Shown here in pieces: positions 7,819 to 14,329 of a stretch of DNA of 19,111 bases. The stretch is from contig JABDOU010000385.1 of assembly GCA_013043085.1 (NCBI GenBank), positions 1 through 19,111 on the forward strand, written 5' to 3'. Each line of letters starts with the position of its first letter. Position 1 is the first letter of the stretch. Below the pieces are notes generated by a model. The model saw only the letters and a list, made by a program, of their open reading frames with translations. It did not search any database and had not been told where the DNA came from. The stretch comes from Acidimicrobiia bacterium. Its GTDB lineage: Bacteria; Actinomycetota; Acidimicrobiia; Spongiisociales; SHLN01. The translations under genes were made by a program, and so were the position numbers.

Positions 7819-8778
7819 ATGTCCGTTTCTCTTGATCAAACGTCCGGAGACCCCACCGCAAGGGTGATGGATACGTTGCGGTTGACCGGCGCCGTGTTTT
7901 CGTTGGCAGACTTGACGGCGCCATGGGGTGTCGCCTCCGGAGAACACGACACGGGTCTGTTCCATGCCGTTATCAGCGGTTCCTGCTGGGCAAGACCGGA
8001 CGGCGGGGATCCCGTTTTTCTTTCGGCGGGCCAGGTGGTGATCTTTCCGCAGGGGCATGAGCATGTGATGCTCGATGATCGCGATAGCCGCGTCTCGCCG
8101 ACCTGGCAGCACGTTCCACACCAACACGGCCGGCTTGCCAGGCTGAGTATCGACGGAGGGGGCAAAGCGACCAAGCTGCTGTGCGGCACGGTCCATTTCG
8201 ACCGGAGCAGAGTCCACCCCATGCTCACGTCGCTGCCCTCGATGATCGTGGTGGGTGGCGACGAAGACACGAATGGCCCCTGGATCAGTGCCACGGTTGA
8301 CATGATGCGGAGGGAATTGTCGCTCGCACAATCGGGCTCAAGCGGAGTTCTGGGGCGTTTGGCCGATGTCGTGGTGCTGTACGCCTTGCGATCGGTCCTG
8401 GCAGGTGAAGGCGTGGAGATCGGATGGCTTGCAGCTTTGAGAGACCCTGCGATCGCCGAAGCTGTCGCCCTGATTCATGAACGTCCTTCCGAACCGTGGA
8501 CGGTAGGCGAGCTCGCCTCAGCGGTCGGTATGTCCCGCTCGGCCTTCTACCCGCGTTTCACCAATGCGCTCGGCGAACCACCAGGAACTTATCTGATCAG
8601 GTGGAGAATCCATCTGGCCGCCCGCCTGATCGCCGAGTCAGATGTAACCGTCGCAGCGGCGGCCCGCCAGGTTGGCTATGCCGATGATGCTGCTCTAGGT
8701 CGAGCTTTTCGGCGCTGGACCGGAGTCACCCCGTCGCGATATCGAGCGCTGAGAAGAACCGAGATGGAAAACCAGTGA
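7819..8778 (+). CDS. AraC family transcriptional regulator with N-terminal cupin-type domain
   Basis: This is a 319-residue DNA-binding regulator. The N-terminal half is the small-ligand-binding cupin-like domain of one AraC subgroup (Cupin_6/AraC-binding), with FHAVISGSCWARPDGGDPVF, LSAGQVVIFPQGHEHVML and a central LLCGTVHFD. The C-terminal ~100 residues carry two helix-turn-helix units: WTVGELASAVGMSRSAFYPR and VTVAAAARQVGYADDAALGR, then AFRRWTGVTPSRYR, the hallmark AraC ending. The ATG at 7819 has AAGGG 4 nt upstream; the frame is open further upstream but that would run into the divergent gene. Members of this subgroup often regulate neighbouring oxidoreductase or stress genes, so control of the membrane protein/osmC pair is a reasonable inference. 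The ligand is unknown. Confidence 0.92.
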   Translation: MSVSLDQTSGDPTARVMDTLRLTGAVFSLADLTAPWGVASGEHDTGLFHAVISGSCWARPDGGDPVFLSAGQVVIFPQGHEHVMLDDRDSRVSPTWQHVPHQHGRLARLSIDGGGKATKLLCGTVHFDRSRVHPMLTSLPSMIVVGGDEDTNGPWISATVDMMRRELSLAQSGSSGVLGRLADVVVLYALRSVLAGEGVEIGWLAALRDPAIAEAVALIHERPSEPWTVGELASAVGMSRSAFYPRFTNALGEPPGTYLIRWRIHLAARLIAESDVTVAAAARQVGYADDAALGRAFRRWTGVTPSRYRALRRTEMENQ

Positions 8779-8884
8779 TGCGGCGGCGTGATTTTGATCG
8801 CCTGGAACGTGCGGTCGGTAAGGCATCGCACTCGGGACCATCAAAGCACACGGCGATGGCGCCGACATAGTCGACAAGGTCCAT
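8726..8884 (-). CDS. Possible 52-aa small protein, unknown
   Basis: A short frame begins MDLVDYVGAIAVCFDGPECD and ends in a basic stretch (RSRRSKSRRR) plus a short tail. It overlaps the 3' end of the AraC-type gene by 53 nt in antisense. Support is limited to a TAGCAT hexamer (8891-8896) six nt before the ATG, matching the leaderless pattern seen at neighbouring genes, and a sensible residue composition in the first half. The 3' half, antisense to a real gene, is less convincing. No homologue is recognised. The rest of the gap between the AraC-type gene and the SPOR-like gene holds nothing else I can support. Confidence 0.28.
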   Translation of the reverse strand: MDLVDYVGAIAVCFDGPECDALPTARSRRSKSRRRITGFPSRFFSALDIATG

Positions 8885-8957
8885 CCGGTCATGCTATGCC
8901 CTTGACCGGTCTCTTATACCGCTACATCGTGAGTGGACGGGCGAGACGAGAACGGTT

Positions 8958-9188
8958 TTACGATGGCTCGACCCGGTCTGCGTCCTCATCGTCATTCCAA
9001 TTCGGATCGTGGTCCCAGTCGTCGTTACGGTCTTCAACACGGTCCAGAGCAGCCGCAGCTGCCTCGCGGGTTGGATACGGTCCCAGCCGGTCGGTGATTT
9101 TGCAGCCACCGCGCGTCTCGACCGAACCATGCTCGATGCAATAGAACCACTCTTCTGTAAGGGGGAGATCATCTATGGCGTCACTCAT
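8958..9188 (-). CDS. Small conserved actinobacterial protein, SPOR-like
   Basis: This is a 76-residue soluble protein. The core EEWFYCIEHGSVETRGGCK, DRLGPYPTREAAAAALDRVE, followed by an acidic tail (NDDWDHDPNWNDDEDADRVE), matches a small actinobacterial family often annotated as SPOR-domain-like. The family pattern is W[FY][YF]C-x2-H-x-VE...C...DRLGPY-T-x-EEA. No catalytic function is known and peptidoglycan binding is not demonstrated. Two Cys are conserved in position. The ATG at 9188 is preceded by TAGGCT with a 7-nt gap and no SD, consistent with a leaderless transcript. It is divergent from the amidase gene, 47 nt apart. Confidence 0.75.
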   Translation of the reverse strand: MSDAIDDLPLTEEWFYCIEHGSVETRGGCKITDRLGPYPTREAAAAALDRVEDRNDDWDHDPNWNDDEDADRVEPS

Positions 9189-9195
9189 GGGCGCC

Positions 9196-9201
9196 AGCCT
9201 A
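9196..9201 (-). promoter_or_regulatory. -10 element TAGGCT, leaderless start of the SPOR-like gene
   Basis: TAGGCT on the minus strand ends 7 nt before the ATG at 9188, placing the expected transcription start at the initiation codon. No SD-like sequence is present. A weak -35-like TTACGA lies about 18 nt upstream. Confidence 0.5.
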
Positions 9202-9222
9202 CGATCCGCGATCTGAACTTCG

Positions 9223-9228
9223 TAATCT
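9223..9228 (+). promoter_or_regulatory. -10 element TAATCT, leaderless start of the amidase gene
   Basis: TAATCT is followed by 7 nt and the ATG at 9236, with no SD. This mirrors the opposite-strand element in the same 47-bp gap. The -35 is unclear (TACGAT at a 17-nt spacing). Confidence 0.5.
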
Positions 9229-9235
9229 GCTGACG

Positions 9236-10258
9236 ATGCGAAGGCGGGATCTCATATTGGCAGTGGCCGTGATCGTATCGGGATGTAGCGGACTCATGTC
9301 GAGGGAGTCGCCGGCACCCGTTACGAATGTCGGAAATGCGGTGCTCACAACCACAACTATTTCCGTCAACATCGGCGAGTCATCATCATCGACCTCGCTG
9401 ACTACATCCACGTCTACCACCACATCGACCACGATCGCCAGTGAACCGGTGGCAATCGTGAGCCCGTCCGGTGTCGTGGTACCGGTGCTCACTGCATCAC
9501 CATCCGGTGGATGGATCGTGGGCACCCCATGCGCGAATACTGCGACGTTGGATTCAGGGATGCCGGTGACACACGTGCAAGTGCTCATCGATCCTGGTCA
9601 CGGTGGAGACGAGACCGGTGCGGTCGCGTCGAGCGGTTTGCGGGAATCCGATCTGAACCTCGACGTTGCCGAACGCCTCCAGAGATTTCTGGAGTATCGA
9701 GGCGTGTCAACGCTCCTCACGCGGACCGACGACTATCGAGTCGCGATCGCGGCACGTGGAGAACTGGCCCAGCGGGTTGAGCCCGACGTTTTCATTTCGA
9801 TTCATCACAACGGAGGCCCGACTACGCCAACCCGCGAACCGGGGACGCTCGTGTTCCATCAGGTTGCATCCAGCGACTCACGACGATTGGCGGGCCTGGT
9901 GTACGAGGAGCTCGTTACCACCCTTTCCAGCCTCGACGTGTCGTACGCTGCGGGCAGCCCGCCGGGCGCCGTCGCCATGCTCAACGATTCTGGCCTCGAT
10001 TACTACGGGGTTCTGAGGCGAACCGACGGGATCACTTCCGTGCTTTCAGAATCTTTCTTCCTGACCAATCCCGCTGAGGCAGCAGTCCTGGAGAGTGGCT
10101 ATGTGCGCGAACAAGAGGCAATTGCCCTCGGCAAGGCGATATTGAGGTTTATGGAAACCGAAGACGCCGGCACCGGGTTTCTCGATTCCCGAACGTTTGA
10201 GGGACCAGGGTCGGGAACCGGCGGGATAGCCGGATGTTCCGATCCCGACTTGCTGTGA
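9236..10258 (+). CDS. N-acetylmuramoyl-L-alanine amidase (Amidase_3), lipoprotein
   Basis: This 340-residue exported Zn amidase cleaves the amide bond between muramic acid and the stem peptide in peptidoglycan. A signal sequence leads to lipobox VSGC (Cys17), then a Thr/Ser-rich wall-spanning linker (about residues 37-68). The catalytic domain (about 113-308) has the full Amidase_3 metal and catalytic set: His122 in IDPGHGGDETG, Glu137 in LRESDLNLDVA, His190 in FISIHHNGG, and Glu272 in VLSESFFLTNP. The ARGELAQRVEPDVFISIHHN block is typical of the family. A short Gly-rich tail of about 30 residues follows and no SPOR or LysM domain is visible. The start lacks an SD and fits a leaderless transcript. 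The small SPOR-like gene is divergent, and the PPOX gene follows after 24 nt. Confidence 0.95.
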   Translation: MRRRDLILAVAVIVSGCSGLMSRESPAPVTNVGNAVLTTTTISVNIGESSSSTSLTTSTSTTTSTTIASEPVAIVSPSGVVVPVLTASPSGGWIVGTPCANTATLDSGMPVTHVQVLIDPGHGGDETGAVASSGLRESDLNLDVAERLQRFLEYRGVSTLLTRTDDYRVAIAARGELAQRVEPDVFISIHHNGGPTTPTREPGTLVFHQVASSDSRRLAGLVYEELVTTLSSLDVSYAAGSPPGAVAMLNDSGLDYYGVLRRTDGITSVLSESFFLTNPAEAAVLESGYVREQEAIALGKAILRFMETEDAGTGFLDSRTFEGPGSGTGGIAGCSDPDLL

Positions 10259-10269
10259 GATCACGCACA

Positions 10270-10275
10270 TAGGAT
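10270..10275 (+). promoter_or_regulatory. -10 element TAGGAT deciding a GTG start
   Basis: TAGGAT overlaps a possible ATG at 10274 and ends exactly 7 nt before the GTG at 10283. If it is a -10 element the ATG cannot be in the transcript, and translation starts leaderless at GTG (MATIDDVRTLL), a typical N-terminus for this fold. Confidence 0.45.
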
Positions 10276-10282
10276 GTCGGCT

Positions 10283-10738
10283 GTGGCGACGATCGATGAC
10301 GTACGTACTCTGCTGAGTTCCGAAACCGGCCTTGTCACTGCCTCCGTGATCGGCTCCGACGCCAGGCCGGTGCTGACAGTCGTCAACGCGGGAGTGATCG
10401 AACATCCACTGACCGGGGATCCTTGCGTCGGCTTCGTCGCGGTCGGTGGTTCCCGCAAACTCGATCATCTTCGACGTGATCCGCATCTCTCGATTCTCGT
10501 GCGTCGTGGCTGGCGTTGGGTGGCAGCCGAAGGTCCCGTCGACTTGATAGGCCCCGACGATGCGAGTTCCGCGATGGGTCAGCACGAGATCCTCGGGCTC
10601 ATCCGTTCCATCTATTCCGCCGCGGGAGGCCAACACGACAATTGGGAGGAGTTTGATCGCGTAATGGCGGAGGAACGGCGGTGTGCTGTGTTGCTGGCTC
10701 CCCGCCGTATTTACACGAATCCGAATCGCCCGGTCTGA
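10283..10738 (+). CDS. PPOX-fold (pyridoxamine 5'-phosphate oxidase-like) flavin/F420 oxidoreductase
   Basis: This 151-residue split-barrel protein has the pattern VTASVIGSDARPVLTVVNAG, VGFVAVGGSRKLDHLRRDPH, LSILVRRGWRWVAAEGPVDL, typical of actinobacterial FMN- or F420-binding PPOX proteins. R-K-x-D-H-L-R-x-D-P is the usual phosphate-contact segment, and the barrel strand WRWVAAEGPVDLIGP follows. The C-terminus RRCAVLLAPRRIYTNPNRPV also fits the family. Cofactor preference cannot be decided by eye. The start at GTG 10283 is chosen from the TAGGAT element; an ATG 9 nt upstream (10274) is the alternative. About 160 nt with no convincing gene separate it from the DUF427 gene. Confidence 0.85.
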   Translation: MATIDDVRTLLSSETGLVTASVIGSDARPVLTVVNAGVIEHPLTGDPCVGFVAVGGSRKLDHLRRDPHLSILVRRGWRWVAAEGPVDLIGPDDASSAMGQHEILGLIRSIYSAAGGQHDNWEEFDRVMAEERRCAVLLAPRRIYTNPNRPV

Positions 10739-10897
10739 GGAATGCGGAGAGCTGACGCCGGGTTGTGATATGCGAGCTCCAGGACGTGCAGCGCATCGAC
10801 CCTTTGCAACGACACAGGATGTATGAGTTGATGCACGAGGCAGGCAAGCCGACCGTCACGGTTCTGTAGTCCAAAAGACGACAGCTAAGGATGAACT

Positions 10898-11662
10898 ATG
10901 GCAACCACACATTCGCCGGCCCGTGGGCGGGTAAAAGTCGAAAGGACACACAAGAGGATCAGGGCGATGCTCGATGGTGAGATGGTTCTCGACTCAACCG
11001 CGGTGCTTCTGGTTTGGGAAGTTCCCAACTACCCCCAGTACTACATTCCGATAGGCGACATCAGCGACAGTGTCCTCAGGGCTACCAGCGAGATTCGGAG
11101 ATCCCCATCGCGCGGCGATGCTCACGTCTTCGATGTCCTCGGCCGGAAGTCGAGCATACAAGGCGGTGCATGGCACCATCCGGACTCGCCGTTGACAGAC
11201 ATCAAGGATCACGTGAGGTTCGATTGGCAAACGATGGATGCCTGGTTCGAGGAAGACGAAGAGGTCTATGTGCATCCCCGTGATCCATACACCCGAATCG
11301 ATGTTCTCGACAGCAGTCGTCACATCCGCATCGAGATCAACGGTGAGACTGTCGCCGATTCCAGCAATGCCAAACTTCTCTTCGAGACCGGACTGCCAAC
11401 CCGGTACTACCTCCCCAAGACCGATGTTCGATTCGATCTTCTCTCTGCAACCGACAAGTCGACCGGGTGCCCGTACAAGGGAACGGCACGCTACTGGACG
11501 GTTTCTGCCGGCGGAATTCTCCACGAAAACGTAGCCTGGGGCTACGACACTCCGCTTCCTGAGAGCCGCGGAATCGAAGGTCGTGTCGCCTTCTACAACG
11601 AAAAGGTCGACATCTTCGTAGATGGCGATCTCCTCGAACGGCCAACGACCCAGTTCAGCTGA
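10898..11662 (+). CDS. DUF427 domain protein, tandem duplicated
   Basis: This 254-residue soluble protein is made of two DUF427 (NTP_transf_9-named) units. The C-terminal copy is canonical: IRIEINGETVADSSNAKLLF, LPTRYYLPKTDVRFDLL, TGCPYKGTARYWTV, VDIFVDGDLLERP. The N-terminal copy matches at RIRAMLDGEMVLDSTAVLLV and PQYYIPIGDISDSVL but lacks the CPYKG/YW core, so it looks degenerate. The family is common in actinobacteria and has no firmly established biochemical activity. AAGGATG lies 5 nt before the ATG. The gene ends 176 nt before the converging dehydrogenase pair. Confidence 0.9.
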   Translation: MATTHSPARGRVKVERTHKRIRAMLDGEMVLDSTAVLLVWEVPNYPQYYIPIGDISDSVLRATSEIRRSPSRGDAHVFDVLGRKSSIQGGAWHHPDSPLTDIKDHVRFDWQTMDAWFEEDEEVYVHPRDPYTRIDVLDSSRHIRIEINGETVADSSNAKLLFETGLPTRYYLPKTDVRFDLLSATDKSTGCPYKGTARYWTVSAGGILHENVAWGYDTPLPESRGIEGRVAFYNEKVDIFVDGDLLERPTTQFS

Positions 11663-11766
11663 CGTTGCCGCCCCACAAAGCAACAAAATCGACTTACGCG
11701 TATATCGCGCATAAGAGTGATCTACGCCCCATGGCTCTGAGCGGAATGAGTCAACCTTCGAGTTCA

Positions 11767-11787
11767 GGTTTAAGGCAAGGTTAAACC
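11767..11787. terminator. Hairpin in convergent intergenic region, candidate terminator
   Basis: GGTTTAA and TTAAACC form a perfect 7-bp inverted repeat with a 7-nt loop, followed on the plus strand by CGTTTT. It lies between the converging DUF427 and dehydrogenase genes. The stem is AT-rich, so this is a weak terminator candidate. A second imperfect repeat, CTTACGCG-TATAT-CGCGCATAAG, lies near 11692-11715. No gene is seen in the 176-bp gap. Confidence 0.3.
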
Positions 11788-11838
11788 CGTTTTAGAAGGC
11801 TATTGACGCCCCGATTGCGCTCAAGCGGTGGACCGGAC

Positions 11839-12840
11839 TCAGGTGTCGAGGTTTCTGATGATGGCGTCAGCGACTTCCTCGGTCGTTGCCGTACCGCCGA
11901 GATCCTGTGTCAGGACGGAGCCTTGCTCGAGAACGGCCTCGAGAGCGCTGTGGATGGCGTCGGCTGCCTCGGTTTCCTTTATCCAACGGAGCATGTCGAT
12001 AGCAGGAATGAGCAGAGGCAACGGATTCGCCAGTCCGGTTCCCACGAGATGAGCAGCATCGCCGTGGGTCGATTCGTAGATCCGGGTGTCGTCTCCTATG
12101 TGGATCCCCATGCTCGATGAGATGCCGCCGGTCAGGCCGTTGCACAGGTTCGAAAGGATTGCTCCGTAGAGGTTTCCCATGAGCATGACGTCGAATTGAT
12201 ACGGGTTCAGAACCAGTTTCATGCAGGCCGCATCGACGATGGTCTCCTCGTAATCAAACTCAGGATGTTCGGCCGCAACCCGACGAACCGTGTTCATGAA
12301 CAGACCATCCGACATCTTCATGATGTTGGCTTTGTGGATGAACGTCACCTTCTTGCGCCCGAGGTACTTGGCGGTGAAGAACGCGAACCTCGCAATCCGC
12401 TCGGAAGCCTTTTCGGTCACGATCTTGATCGACTCGACAACGCCGTCGACGACCTCATGCTCAATCGATTTATAGATGTCTTCGGTGTTCTCGCGAATGA
12501 GAACGAGGTCGAGCTCGGGAAACCGCGACGAGAGGCCGGCAATGGACTTGATCACATATACGCCGGCGTATTGATCGAGGCGTTGCCGCAGCGTGACATT
12601 GAGACTGCCGCGAGGACCCCACCCGTTGGGAGCGATGAGTTTGGTCTTGAGTGCGACACCATGTTCACGAACGGCCGAGATTGCAGGCTCGAGCATGCCG
12701 TCGATTGGTCCTTCAGGGCCAACGATGATGTCGTGTCGATCCCAGTCGATGTCGGCACCGGCGGCTTCGATGATGCGAAGAACCGGTGGTGTGATTTCCT
12801 GGGCGATGCCTCCGCTCACAATCAGCGCCGCCGTTTTCAT
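11839..12840 (-). CDS. Isocitrate/isopropylmalate dehydrogenase-family protein with degraded active site, likely non-catalytic subunit
   Basis: This 333-residue protein shares the whole fold with the gene just upstream (for example LIRENTEDIYKSIEHEVVDG, EKASERIARFAFFTAKYLGR, IHKANIMKMSDGLFM). It keeps the substrate-side Ser79, Asn81, Arg85, Arg116, Tyr123, Lys170 and Asp203. Residues needed for metal and cofactor use are changed: the canonical GD-I-SD Asp pair is GAILSN (Ala227, Asn231), the third substrate Arg is Tyr95, the N-terminal GDGIGPE is SGGIAQE, and the NAD-loop VHGTAPDIAG is THGDAAHLVG. This is the type of loss seen in the regulatory subunits of mitochondrial NAD-isocitrate dehydrogenase (IDH3 beta/gamma), so a regulatory partner role is inferred. 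The start overlaps the upstream stop as ATGA, implying translational coupling and equal dosage. The frame is intact, so it is not a pseudogene. Confidence 0.88.
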   Translation of the reverse strand: MKTAALIVSGGIAQEITPPVLRIIEAAGADIDWDRHDIIVGPEGPIDGMLEPAISAVREHGVALKTKLIAPNGWGPRGSLNVTLRQRLDQYAGVYVIKSIAGLSSRFPELDLVLIRENTEDIYKSIEHEVVDGVVESIKIVTEKASERIARFAFFTAKYLGRKKVTFIHKANIMKMSDGLFMNTVRRVAAEHPEFDYEETIVDAACMKLVLNPYQFDVMLMGNLYGAILSNLCNGLTGGISSSMGIHIGDDTRIYESTHGDAAHLVGTGLANPLPLLIPAIDMLRWIKETEAADAIHSALEAVLEQGSVLTQDLGGTATTEEVADAIIRNLDT

Positions 12841-13841
12841 ATAGCCGCCGCCAGTGCTCGGGTGATTTCGGCGGTGGTCGCCGTGCCGCCAAGATCTCCG
12901 GTCAAAACTGTCCCTTCCGTCATCACTTGCTCCACCGCTCCTCGAACGCGGTCGGCAGCACCGTGCTCTCCGACGTATCTGAGCATCATTTCGGCGGACA
13001 GGATCAGGGCTATCGGATTGGCGATACCCTGGCCTGCGATATCAGGTGCGGTGCCGTGAACCGCCTCGAATACCGCCGTCGTCTCTCCGATATTGGCTCC
13101 GGGAACCAGGCCGAGCCCGCCGACGAGGCCGGCGCACAGGTCGCTCAGAAGATCTCCGTCGAGGTTTCCGAGGATGATGACATCATGAGAGCTGGGGTCG
13201 AGGGCAAGGTCCATGACCACATTGTCGAATTTGACAAAGTCGACTTGCATGAAGGGAAACTCATCGGCGACCCTCACGGCACTGTCGACGAATAGCCCTT
13301 CCGATTGGGGCATCACAGCAGTCTTGTGAGCAACCGTGATCTTCTTGCGTCCTTCATTTCGAGCATATTCAAAGCCGAAACGGACGATCCTCTCCGAAGC
13401 TTTGCGACTCACGATCTTGAGAGCCTCCACCACCCCTGGGACGACTTCGTGCTCGCGACCTGCGTACAAGCCTTCGGTATTTTCGCGCACGACGACGAGA
13501 TCAACGTTCTCGTACCGCGAAAGCGAGTGTCCGGGAAGTGATTGAACCGGGCGGAGACATGCGTATAGATCCAATTCCTGACGAATCGCCACGTTGATTG
13601 ATCGCCAACCGCTGCCCACGGGTGTTTGGAGCGGGCCTTTGATCGCCACGCGGTTGCGAACGATCGACTCGACGGTATCCAGCGGTAGCAATTCGCCGGT
13701 TTCTTCGAATGCGGTAGCGCCGGCCAGTTGGCGGTCCCATACGATCCTTCCGTCCGTCGCCTCGTCGACAACAGCGACCATGGCGGCTGAAACTTCCGGT
13801 CCGATGCCGTCGCCAGGGATCAGGGTGATGGGAATCTGCAC
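12837..13841 (-). CDS. NAD-dependent isocitrate/isopropylmalate-type dehydrogenase, catalytic subunit
   Basis: This 334-residue beta-decarboxylating dehydrogenase has a complete active site. It has GDGIGPE (10-16) and TPVGSGWRSINVAIRQ, with Ser81, Asn83 and Arg87, Arg97 in LRP, Arg119 in VVRENTEGLY, Tyr126, and Lys173 in VAHKTAVM. The metal Asp set is Asp206, Asp230 and Asp234 (in NLDGDLLSDL). The adenosine loop is FEAVHGTAPDIAGQGIANP, which suggests NAD rather than NADP. RENTEG-YAG-EHEV-G is more typical of isocitrate or homoisocitrate dehydrogenase than of LeuB. The substrate is most likely isocitrate (TCA cycle), with homoisocitrate, tartrate/malate or isopropylmalate less likely. The start is GTG with TAGGCT 6 nt upstream and no SD. 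It overlaps the inactive-looking paralogue by 4 nt, so the product may be a heteromer. Confidence 0.92.
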   Translation of the reverse strand: MQIPITLIPGDGIGPEVSAAMVAVVDEATDGRIVWDRQLAGATAFEETGELLPLDTVESIVRNRVAIKGPLQTPVGSGWRSINVAIRQELDLYACLRPVQSLPGHSLSRYENVDLVVVRENTEGLYAGREHEVVPGVVEALKIVSRKASERIVRFGFEYARNEGRKKITVAHKTAVMPQSEGLFVDSAVRVADEFPFMQVDFVKFDNVVMDLALDPSSHDVIILGNLDGDLLSDLCAGLVGGLGLVPGANIGETTAVFEAVHGTAPDIAGQGIANPIALILSAEMMLRYVGEHGAADRVRGAVEQVMTEGTVLTGDLGGTATTAEITRALAAAI

Positions 13842-13847
13842 GTTCGC

Positions 13848-13853
13848 AGCCTA
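13848..13853 (-). promoter_or_regulatory. -10 element TAGGCT, leaderless GTG start of the dehydrogenase operon
   Basis: TAGGCT on the minus strand is separated by 6 nt from the GTG at 13841, with no SD. The hexamer is identical to the one in front of the SPOR-like gene. Confidence 0.5.
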
Positions 13854-13926
13854 TTGCATATTCAGGGGTCGGTGAGCTGAGCCTGCCGGCCGACTCACTG
13901 TTGGTTTCTCACGATCGTTTGTCGGA

Positions 13927-14265
13927 TCAACCGGTGCGTTCCATGGTGTGAGGCCTGCTCATAGATTGTCCACACGGACACATGAATCGCACCATGGAGC
14001 CTTCGTTGCTCAGATCGCGGTGCTTGATGTGGACCACGGCATCCAGCGATGGGCAGAAAATGACGAAGGCAACCTCTCTTTCTTCTGCAACTTCCGGGTA
14101 CATCCCGAATCGCAACCGGTAAGCACGATCTCGAGCTCGGTCGAGTTTGAGACGGGACGTGGCGAGCCTCTGTACCGTACGATCGGGTGCACTGCGCTGG
14201 ATCTGGTGGCTACGCCACGCAATGAGAAGGTCGTCGAAGGCTTCCTCGAATACCGGATGCAACAT
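13927..14265 (-). CDS. Short hypothetical protein (112 aa)
   Basis: I do not recognise a family. The first ~60 residues look helical and charged (VFEEAFDDLLIAWRSHQIQR, LATSRLKLDRARDRAYRLR), followed by FGMYPEVAEEREVAFVIFCP. The tail is short, with two Cys (RFMCPCGQSM). It is preferred over the plus-strand frame covering the same DNA because that frame would run about 150 nt into the CoA transferase gene. A TAGATT hexamer ends 7 nt before this ATG, as at neighbouring leaderless genes. It is divergent from the CoA transferase (64 nt apart) and lies 85 nt upstream of the dehydrogenase pair on the same strand. Confidence 0.5.
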   Translation of the reverse strand: MLHPVFEEAFDDLLIAWRSHQIQRSAPDRTVQRLATSRLKLDRARDRAYRLRFGMYPEVAEEREVAFVIFCPSLDAVVHIKHRDLSNEGSMVRFMCPCGQSMSRPHTMERTG

Positions 14266-14272
14266 GGCGAGG

Positions 14273-14278
14273 AATCTA
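14273..14278 (-). promoter_or_regulatory. -10 element TAGATT before the 112-aa gene
   Basis: TAGATT on the minus strand is followed by 7 nt and the ATG at 14265, with no SD; it is also the main support for that start. Confidence 0.4.
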
Positions 14279-14315
14279 GCCGGTTGACATTACGGAGCCC
14301 AGCGTCCGTCGTCGG

Positions 14316-14321
14316 TACCAT
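14316..14321 (+). promoter_or_regulatory. -10 element TACCAT before the CoA transferase gene
   Basis: TACCAT is followed by 8 nt and the ATG at 14330, with no SD. A perfect TTGACA lies at 14284-14289, but 26 nt away, which is too far for an ordinary -35/-10 pair. Confidence 0.4.
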
Positions 14322-14329
14322 CATCGGTC

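Noticed and set aside
10765..10869. 34-codon frame starting GTG between the PPOX and DUF427 genes
   Set aside because: It is short, with no SD, no TANNNT element at the right distance and no recognised similarity.
11839..12840. Pseudogene call for the second dehydrogenase gene
   Set aside because: The frame is full length and intact, overlaps its partner as ATGA, and keeps several active-site residues. The losses are selective rather than random.
14284..14321. TTGACA as -35 for the CoA transferase gene
   Set aside because: The distance to TACCAT is 26 nt, outside the usual 16-19 nt, and no other TANNNT lies at a proper spacing.
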